This document shows, one piece after another, positions 56,584 through 64,000 of a stretch of DNA of 64,000 bases. Numbering within the stretch: position 1 is the first letter of the stretch; each line of letters begins with the position of its first letter. Under the pieces are notes generated by a model. The model did no database searches. It was given only the letters and a program-made list of their open reading frames with translations, and was not told the origin of the DNA. Source of the DNA: Lotus japonicus (taxonomy: Eukaryota > Streptophyta > Magnoliopsida > Fabales > Fabaceae); the NCBI RefSeq assembly GCF_012489685.1, contig NC_080043.1, forward strand, positions 57,186,289 through 57,250,288, written 5' to 3'. The position numbers and the translations under genes were made by a program.

Positions 56584-57389
56584 TATGAAAAATGGAAAAA
56601 AAAAACAAACAAAAATCACAAAACACACATACACGGCCGAGAGCTTCTTGGAGGAAAGAGGAGAAAAGTGATTTTTCCAATTCTTGACCGATCGTCGTTC
56701 CGTTCGTTGCTACGCGTAGACCTCGAGGTACTGATGCTTTTCCCTACCTCTGATCGTAAATTCTATCGCTTTTCTCTATGTCTTTCTGTGCTCGAAGTTT
56801 TGAGCTTTTTGTAAAACTGTCCAAATAAGTTGATTTCAGTGTCTAAACTTATTGCCTACGTGCTCTAGAGCATGAATATCCGGTTGTTTTCTGCTGAATC
56901 TCGCCGAATTGCCGCCGAGTTTCAATTCTGCTCAAAAACCCATTTTTATGCTGAGGTTCCGCTTTTTGGATCAAAAACTCTCGACTGAGCTTAGCTTCAG
57001 TAGGATTAGTCGTCATAAACGTCGTTGGTGACGTCCCCATCCAATTTGTTTTTCGAAAATCCAGTTTTGAAATTCTGAGCTGAAAATAATGACCAAAATA
57101 CCCTTTTGACAGTTTTCGATCCGAAAATTTTTCTGAGCTTAGAACCGTCTTAGTTACGACTAATGATAACCTAGGAACCAAGTTTGATCGAAGAAAAATC
57201 GATCACCCTAATTAGGGAAAGTGGCCGAGAGCTCCATCAAGGGGGGAGGGAATTTCGGTTTTTCGAAAACTTGTCTTAACGCGTTAGATTGTCGTACTTC
57301 AGAGTTTGTAATGTTTCGTGTAACCCTAGTACGTATTGTTTGTTGAGTTTCTGACTCATTGTGATTGATTTCCGTGAATTTGTCCTAAG

Positions 57390-57467
57390 GTTCTTTTGAG
57401 GAACTTAGTGGATTCGAGGAAGAAGATTGTGAAGGAAAGTTTGGAGAGCAAGCTGGAAAACCTACAG
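57390..57467 (+). other. 78-bp exon-like block in the LTR leader
   Basis: Bounded by GTCCTAAG (acceptor) and GTGAGGGC (donor at 57468). Two frames are open, one of them Glu-rich (SFEELSGF). Same length and borders as 26423-26500 on the minus strand. Confidence 0.5.
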
Positions 57468-59047
57468 GTGAGGGCTTCTCACTGAATACTAGATAATGAT
57501 TTAGATGTCGACGAATTCGACTTGATTTACTGTTTATGCACTTAATTGTGTTTGATTGGGAAAATGCTTTCTGAGGCTACGGCTGACAATTGATAATCTT
57601 TTATTGCTTGATTGCTGTTGAAGTTGAATCACATGCTCAATGCTACCTGGTTAATCTAGGATGTGTGATATTTGCCCTATATGCTAAGTGCTAAATGGTT
57701 ATTCCACAATGTGCTGTTATATGTGCCATGACTGTTGGATTGTACTGTTTTGAATATGCAAGTACACATATATCTGTTATTCGGCAGAGTGAGGATAACG
57801 GGCTGTTATGCCAACTTTTATTGTGAGATTTGAGGTAGTTTGATGGGACGGACCGAGGTTCGGACCCTTGATATCGTTTTGATGGATCGAGACCTTCTCT
57901 GGGAATTCTTCGGGATCATGGGATCTTTTGAAACTTATAAGACTGGAGATAAAACTAAATGAAAATTATTTTACAAGGAAAAATTCATAAGACATTAAAC
58001 AACCTCTAAACCTTTTAATAATGATCATATTCTCAAATAAGAGCTTAGGATTTGGATATTAGTTTTGAAAAATGAGAAGTGTCGCCGAATCCAAGATTTA
58101 GGAAAAACTAATGAGTTTCCGAGTATTTTTATACTCTTTCGCTCAATGAGCAGTTTTGTTGTTTGGCTATCTAAAAGATAAGCCGGTAAAATTAATAAGT
58201 TTCTGAGTATTTTTATACTCTTACGCCCGATGAGCAGATTTGTTGTTTGACAATCTAAAAGATAAGTCCGGGAACTTTAAGTTTCCAAGTACATTGGTAC
58301 TCTTCGCTCGCTGAGCAGATTTTGACCGTCGGATGGAGATGAGTCAGATAACTCAAGAAGTTATCACGAGTGATTACACTCTTTCTGATATTTAATTGTA
58401 TTTTGTCGCAGAATCGACATTTACCTTAGGGTATTCTTTTTAGAGACAATTAGTTAGCTAGAACACGTGACGACGTGACGAGTGAGGTCGGAGACGTTGT
58501 TTGGCTAACCACTTGCATTCATGCACTCATTGAGGTTAATACACTGTGGGATTGCCGGACCTCGTTGGATTCCAAAAATGGTCATAAGACCCGGATTTCC
58601 ATGTAAGAACACTGCGGTGATTCTTAGTAGCAGACGGAAATGGCAGACCTACGGGTTCACTGCTGATCTGACTACATTTTGTTTGGTATAAGAGACGCCC
58701 GAGCAGAAATGGTCCCACCTTGGCCGGTGTTCGGGCTGACTCGATGGTGCCCATCCCTCCGGATTGCATCTTGTTCCTTAGCATTTGCATTTCATGCACC
58801 ATTCATGCTGATTTAGTTGCTGGATGTGTTTGCTACTCGTTATCGTTGTTTGAGACATGTTAAATGCTTGCAACTGTTATTTATTTATTTGACAGGATAT
58901 ACAATTTATAATGTTGTTATACATAATTAAGCCTATGTGGCTACTACTTAAGTTTTGCCTATTGGATGTACTATTATGTAATTCTTTGAGTTGACCCTTG
59001 CGCGTGCTACCTGTGTATGGGGGGCTATGTATGCCCTTTATTGTCAG

Positions 59048-59443
59048 ATGTCGATGGCCGACTGGTTCGAGATGGTCGTCCCTTCGGGGGGGACTAGGTT
59101 CGAGTTGTTAGATACAGACACCCCGGGCTCATGGGTGGTCGACCCCGCCGGCCACCGAGCTATCTATTCGGGGCGAATAATGGAGGAACGCGTTGACCGG
59201 ATGCCAAGCCTGACGCGCGGAGTTTGTAGGCGCTACACTGTCAGCTTCAACTTGCCACCGGGTGTACACTGCGGATCTGGACCGGGAGCACCACCACCAC
59301 CGTCGCCTTCGGACGACGAGGACCCCTCGGAGGAGGTGCCTGTGGGAGGACCTTCTTCAGACACTGGTTCACCCACTGTTGCGGCTGCTATTGACGTGAT
59401 CGTCCTGGATTCCGATTCAGACGACGATCTTGGGGATGCGTAG
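59048..59443 (+). CDS. ORF inside the 4-kb LTR (homologue of 24510-24989)
   Basis: A 131-residue ORF whose ATG directly follows TATTGTCAG, a splice acceptor. A strong donor CCTACAG|GTGAGG at 57468 lies upstream, so a spliced LTR transcript would place this ATG near the start of its last exon. It reads MSMADWFEMVVPSGG, then PGSWVVDPAGHRAIYSGRIM, FNLPPGVHCGSG, a Pro-rich stretch and an acidic DSDSDDD tail. It differs from the copy at 24510-24989 at many positions, including small indels, but keeps frame and motifs. No known domain is recognised and no membrane segment is seen. It may be a regulatory or chromatin-binding accessory protein, but this is speculation. Confidence 0.6.
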   Translation: MSMADWFEMVVPSGGTRFELLDTDTPGSWVVDPAGHRAIYSGRIMEERVDRMPSLTRGVCRRYTVSFNLPPGVHCGSGPGAPPPPSPSDDEDPSEEVPVGGPSSDTGSPTVAAAIDVIVLDSDSDDDLGDA

Positions 59444-59938
59444 CTGGGAGTGGTGTGTAGTACTCCTTGAGTCGGGCGTAGGGTAGGAGTAGCGTCTTGG
59501 CTCTGGTCTACAGTTTCTCGTTTTGGGCAGGGTAGGTTCCCGACCTTTAGCTTTTCTTGTGGTTCTCTTTACGGGGATCACATAGAGTTGGTCGGATTAG
59601 GAGGTATTTTGGCTGACCTATCTTTTATGGAGGACTGTATTTTGCACACTTGACACTTTGTTCCGGTTTGTACCTATTTGCCTACGGGCACTACTTTCTG
59701 TCAGTTACCCGTCACTGGAGGTTACTCGTGACGTGGTTTGCTACTAGCAGTGGGGTTTGTAAATATATCTGTACAATAGTCATGTCTACCTTTTGTCGTT
59801 GAGTCTTTACTTCGTCGAGTCTTTATTTCTTTATTTACTCAAACAGTTATCGATCAAAAAAAAATATTCACGTTTTTCCGTTTTTATTTTCTTTTTGGTT
59901 ACTAAAGTGACGCCACCGAATTCGGGGTGTTACATTTG

Positions 59939-59950
59939 TGGTATCAGAGC
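59939..59950 (+). other. Primer-binding site of the right-hand Ty3 element
   Basis: TGGTATCAGAGC, complementary to initiator methionine tRNA, four bases after the LTR end. Confidence 0.9.
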
Positions 59951-60146
59951 TTGTCGAGTCTTTCGGGAGTCTTTGGGGAATAGGTCTTCTGTGTTAGGTT
60001 GTGTGACTCTGCAAAGAGTGAAAATTGATTGCCTGCAAGCGATTTTTCGCTTAGAATTGATTGAAGTTATTGCTTTATCATATTGTATAGTTGTGCCAGA
60101 GACTATCTTGTGATGGGTACTAACTGTTTGTTTGACTAAGCATAGG

Positions 60147-61073
60147 ATGGTAAGCCCTGACAGGATGGCGAAGGCAATAGCTACAATGATAGAGGCAATG
60201 ATGAACCAGGCTGCCGAGGACGCTCACAGAAGCGCTGAGGAGGCTGCACATCAACAATCTCAACCACTGATGGGAGCGGCCAAGTATCAGTATAGTGGAT
60301 CGGATTGGGCTGCTGCTGTAGGACCAGTGAGATCAGGTCCTCAGGAGTACCGTTAGTTAGGACCGTATCAGCATCCGAAGGGGAGGGGTTTTACCCCAAG
60401 ATCTTTTAAGTCTTCGACTACTGCCACTCCAGGGGCAGGAAGCCAATCAGCACACCCAGAGGTGACATGTTTTAGGTGTGGAAAGAATGGACACTATGCT
60501 AATGCATGTCTGGACCAAGGGCCTCGATGTTTCAATTGCAACCAGATAGGGCATTTGGCCGTGAACTGTAAGACGTTCCAGGCGGGTTCGTCTAACAACA
60601 AGATGAAGGCTAAACTTCATGCCATATCTAAAGGGGCGAGGAAGCAAGTAACGTGTTACAGGTGCAAGAAGATGGGGCACTACACTAATAAGTGTCCAGA
60701 AAGGAGACCTCTATGTTTCAACTGCAATCGCCCGGGGCATCAAGCCAAGGATTGCAATGTAACCAGGGTTGAGCCATCTGTGCCTACGGTAAGAGGAAGA
60801 CACCCTGCTGCACAGGGAGGAGTCTATGTCTCGTGCGACGAGGGAGCTGGTAGACTAGTCAGAGGAGAGCGCACGAACGATGGTAACCTTCTAACTATTC
60901 TTCCTCATTCTAGTATAATACGCTTCATTACTCTCGTAGAATGTGCAACACACCTAACTTACTTATACCGTTTAAGCTTTGACCTTATAGTTAATACACC
61001 TATTAAGACTTTATTTGACGGTTACTCGTGTTTAAACTATAGAAGTTACACGAGGTTTAGAATGACACGCTAA
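60147..61073 (+). pseudogene. Truncated Ty3 gag with four zinc knuckles and one stop
   Basis: From ATG 60147 the frame starts MVSPDRMAKAIATMIE, matching the gag N-termini of the two relatives. It then skips the whole capsid core and meets TAG at 60354-60356. The same frame continues through four CCHC knuckles: CFRCGKNGHYANAC, CFNCNQIGHLAVNC, CYRCKKMGHYTNKC and CFNCNRPGHQAKDC. The relatives have two, so the knuckle pair was duplicated. After that it runs into a protease region lacking the DSGA active site (HSSIIRF instead), in the same altered form as the nested element, and stops at 61073. It cannot make a working capsid. The RNA could still be packaged by another element's gag. Confidence 0.8.
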
Positions 61074-62417
61074 GCCTAAAAAGTAGTCTCGCACCGATGC
61101 GGTTATAAGGAAGCTAGAAGCTGAAGAATGAATCTTAGAGGAATTCCTTATGGACTTTGATAGAAGGATGTGTAAGATGAATTTGAATTGATCGAGGATT
61201 AGTCGGATTTGAGAGGAAAGTTCGTGTTAAGTAATTGATTTTCCTTGAGAAGGAGTTGTAGCTTTAAGAAATGAATATTCATTTAAGAAGTGTTGGAGAG
61301 TTAAAGGATATTGGTGGTCCAAACTTAGTGAAGGTTTAGATTTTAAGTCAATTGATTTTATCCCAAACGCGTGAGACAGGAAGCCTTGTCAGGTTCTGAT
61401 CGAGAGACTAAGTGTTGGATTGATTGGAGGATGATCAAGTTACAGAAAGGAGAATGTTAGTATTAAGATGGATACCTGAGGTTGTTATATTTGGACGAGT
61501 TTCGTAGAGTTTAAGAGTCAATGGAACTTTGTTGTGGTTTTCGGTGACGCATGCTGGGGTTGGCATTTACGATTGTAGGAAAACCTCGGAAATTTGAAGG
61601 ATCGAATGATAAAATGACTAGTTAAGTCCCTTGAGGTATAGTTATGAGTTAATCTTCTAGGGGATGAGTTCTGATTTGTGCGAAGTGTTAAGGATTTCAG
61701 TAAGTGTGAATTGGTTTGAGTAAGGAAAGTTTTAAGGAGGCAAACGACAATGAAGGACTGTTAGATATTAAGATGATGATTAGCTTATCAGTTGTTTGTG
61801 AATTGATGTTAAGGGAATACGTTGAGTGATGCGCAAAGTATTTAGACTCAAGTAGAGTTTTAATTTGAATGGAGACTAAGAAGAAGATTGATTCCATGAT
61901 GCGAATAAGGTTAGTTACGAAGTTGGAAGTGATGTTAATTGACAAGTAGATTCCAAGGAAATAATTCGTCTAGGAGTTACCAAGCGATCGAGTTGAGTTT
62001 TGGATCATGAGTGAACATCACGAGGACAAGTTGAGCATTCACTCCAGAACATGGATATGTACCGAGTTTCTAGTCAGAATTTTGAACGAACAAAAGCAAA
62101 GGAGTAAGTGGTTAAGGTTGTGCGAATGCACGGAATGCCAACAAATATTATTTCCAACGTAGACTAAATGCAAGTGGTCACGCTGTACAACATAGAGCTG
62201 AAAGATGATATGTCTTTAGGAGATGCCGTTGGACAACATTAGGGCTAGAAAGTGAAACAATCGAGAGGAAAGCAGAGTGCTGTAGTAAAAGTTATTTGGA
62301 ACAAAGACACGGACGATGCTATATGGGAGTGAGAGGAAAAAGATCAAGGAATAATATCCGGAGTTTTTACTGAACCTTAAGTTTCGAGGACGAAACTTTC
62401 TTTTTGGAGGGTAGTAA
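61074..62417 (+). pseudogene. Decayed pol relic of the right-hand Ty3 element
   Basis: No long ORF. Recognisable integrase remnants on the + strand are HHEDKLSIHS near 62015-62042 and VVRMHGMPTNIIS near 62115-62155, corresponding to the zinc finger and core of integrase. Stretches near 61150-61230 match, in reverse, 39830-39910 of the nested element. The end TTTTTGGAGGGTAG (62401-62414) is the likely polypurine tract before the 3' LTR. Confidence 0.65.
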
Positions 62418-64000
62418 TGTGAGACCCAAGTTTTTAAGATTAGAATAAATCGAATAAAATTCCTTTTCACGACTAATTTGAGGTAACGTGAAGGAAAACC
62501 TGAACAAGTGCCTATTGAATGGAATGAATTTGTGAAGGAGAAAGCTCAGGAAAAAGCTAAGGATGGTATCCAAGTCGATAAGAGTTATAGCACGATTAGT
62601 ATTCGCTTAAACCTAGGTCAAAAACGCTAGTAAATAGCTAATTTACGTTTTAAGACACGATGGAAATTAATTCCAAAAATCTTCAGAGAAATGTTAGAAC
62701 TTCTCTTATTCGTCTATAAACAAGCGTTTCGATACAAAACCCTGGAATGTACGAACGTCAATCTCCAATACTCGGAAGTTTGCCGAAACCGAAACCCTGA
62801 TAGTTCAGAAACCCTAAAATCAACGGACGATGAAGACTTTTTCTATTCGAAGCTTCAAATAAAGATTTCATTCGCGTACGCCCACTCTAATCGACGTTCC
62901 GAATCTTTCTTCAGAAGGAAGTTTCTGCATCCGAGGTCAAAAGCATAAAGTGCATAAAGTGCATAAAGTGCATTTTTAAGCCTGTACACATTAAAAACAA
63001 GCCTCGAAAACCAAAAATCATACTGATATTTCTTTGGAGAATTAGAAGATTCAGCGGGAAGAATATCATGTCTAAAATACGTAGGAATCAGTAGGAAAAA
63101 TCGGAATCGCGAAATTCTCATTTTTCCGCATTTTCCATTTCCTATATATAGTATGAAAAATGGAAAAAAAAAAAACAAACAAAAATCACAAAACACACAC
63201 ACACGGCCGAGAGCTTCTTGGAGGAAAGGAGGAGAAAAGTGATTTTTCCAATTCTTGACCGATCGTCGTTCCGTTCGTTGCTACGCGTAGACCTCGAGGT
63301 ACTGATGCTTTTCCCTACCTCTGATCGTAAATTCTGTCGCTTTTCTCTATGTCTTTCTGTGCTCGAAGTTTTGAGCTTTTTGTAAAACTGTCCAAATAAG
63401 TTGATTTCAGTGTCTAAACTTATTGCCTACGTGCTCTAGAGCATGAATATCCGGTTGTTTTCTGCTGAATCTCGCCGAATTGCCGCCGAGTTTCAATTCT
63501 GCTCAAAAACCCATTTTTATGCTGAGGTTCCGCTTTTTGGATCAAAAACTCTCGACTGAGCTTAGCTTCAGTAGGATTAGTCGTCATAAACGTCGTTGGT
63601 GACGTCCCCATCCAATTTGTTTTTCGAAAATCCAGTTTTGAAATTCTGAGCTGAAAATAATGACCAAAATACCCCTATGACAGTTTTCGATCCGAAAATT
63701 TTTCTGAGCTTAGAACCGTCTTAGTTACGACTAATGATAACCTAGGAACCAAGTTTGATCGAAGAAAAATCGATCCCCCTAATTAGGGAAAGTGGCCGAG
63801 AGCTCCATCATGGGGGGAGGGAATTTCGGTTTTTCGAAAACTTGTCTTAACGCGTTAGATTGTCGTACTTCGGAGTTTGTAATGTTTCGTGTAACCCTAG
63901 TACGTATTGTTTGTTGAGTTTCTGACTCATTGTGATTGATTTCCGTGAATTTGTCCTAAGGTTCTTTTGAGGAACTTAGTGGATTCGAGGAAGAAGATTG
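62418..64000 (+). repeat. 3' LTR of the right-hand Ty3 element (partial)
   Basis: Begins TGTGAGACCCAAG and is nearly identical to 55890 onward. It continues past the window end, so only the first 1583 bp are seen. It keeps a stretch of about 31 bp (near 62629-62655) that is deleted from the 5' LTR. Confidence 0.93.

Larger units (their letters stand above)
55890..59934 (+). repeat. 5' LTR of the right-hand Ty3 element, 4.0 kb
   Basis: Starts TGTGAGAAACAAG and ends CGGGGTGTTACA, 4045 bp. Its first 1.5 kb is nearly identical to the start of the second LTR at 62418, apart from a deletion of about 31 bp near 56095 and scattered changes. It shares layout with the LTR at 24021-28040: TATA, leader donor, 78-bp exon, LTR ORF and PBS-proximal end. 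Confidence 0.92.
55890..64000 (+). mobile_element. Ty3/gypsy element with 4-kb LTRs, gag-only, 3' end outside window
   Basis: + strand element: LTR 55890-59934, PBS 59939-59950, truncated gag 60147-61073, pol relic 61074-62417, second LTR from 62418 to the window edge. Internal region only about 2.5 kb, so non-autonomous. It shares gag type, ruined protease and pol relics with the nested element at 35583-44020, and the LTR ORF with the element at 20161-28040. Confidence 0.9.

Overview
This window looks like AT-rich nuclear DNA of a flowering plant, probably a eudicot and plausibly a legume. It carries plant-type Helitron genes, B3-like and FAR1-like sequences, a Sirevirus (Ty1/copia) and several long-LTR Ty3/gypsy elements. 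The gene assignments rest on motifs. The species guess is inference. Almost everything recognisable is a mobile element or was carried by one.

Layout. 1-564: decayed 3' end of an RPA1-like gene. 2624-19716: a large autonomous-type Helitron on the + strand, with a ten-exon RPA1-like gene, possible 5' exons near 7.9-8.2 kb, a multi-exon Rep-helicase gene (9578-14163), an 82-bp minisatellite, two B3-like genes (one frameshifted) and a textbook 3' hairpin plus CTAG end at 19688-19716. Its 5' end was not found. 19806-20060: the last two exons of an unidentified minus-strand gene, running into a 100-N gap. 20161-28040: the 5' part of a minus-strand Ty3/gypsy element with an almost complete gag-pol and a 4.0-kb LTR. 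The rest of it is hidden by the gap.

29211-51224: a nest. An LTR-like sequence is split by a complete minus-strand Sirevirus (30504-51089, target duplication GGCCA). The env-like gene of that Sirevirus is split by a complete gag-only Ty3 element (35583-44020, target duplication AAAGC). The Sirevirus also carries a small + strand coiled-coil gene with its own TATA box, antisense to the element. 51225-53480: a CACTA-type left end, then back-to-back tandem repeats (about 69 bp, then 49 bp) and a row of tRNA-like SINE units. 54151-55092: a broken FAR1-like gene. 55110-55889: the end of a probable copia LTR. 55890-64000: a + strand Ty3 element with 4.0-kb LTRs, related to the one at 20-28 kb but with a truncated gag and decayed pol. 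Its 3' LTR runs off the window.

How the parts relate. The three Ty3 elements share PBS type, LTR ends, a TATA box, a leader splice donor and a 78-bp leader exon. The 20-28 kb copy could supply pol. The other two share the same ruined protease and pol relics, so they look like a defective lineage mobilised in trans. Two of the three carry a conserved acidic-tailed ORF inside the LTR, directly behind a splice acceptor. That ORF, the antisense Sirevirus gene, and the Helitron cargo with an altered Walker A motif are the most unusual items here.
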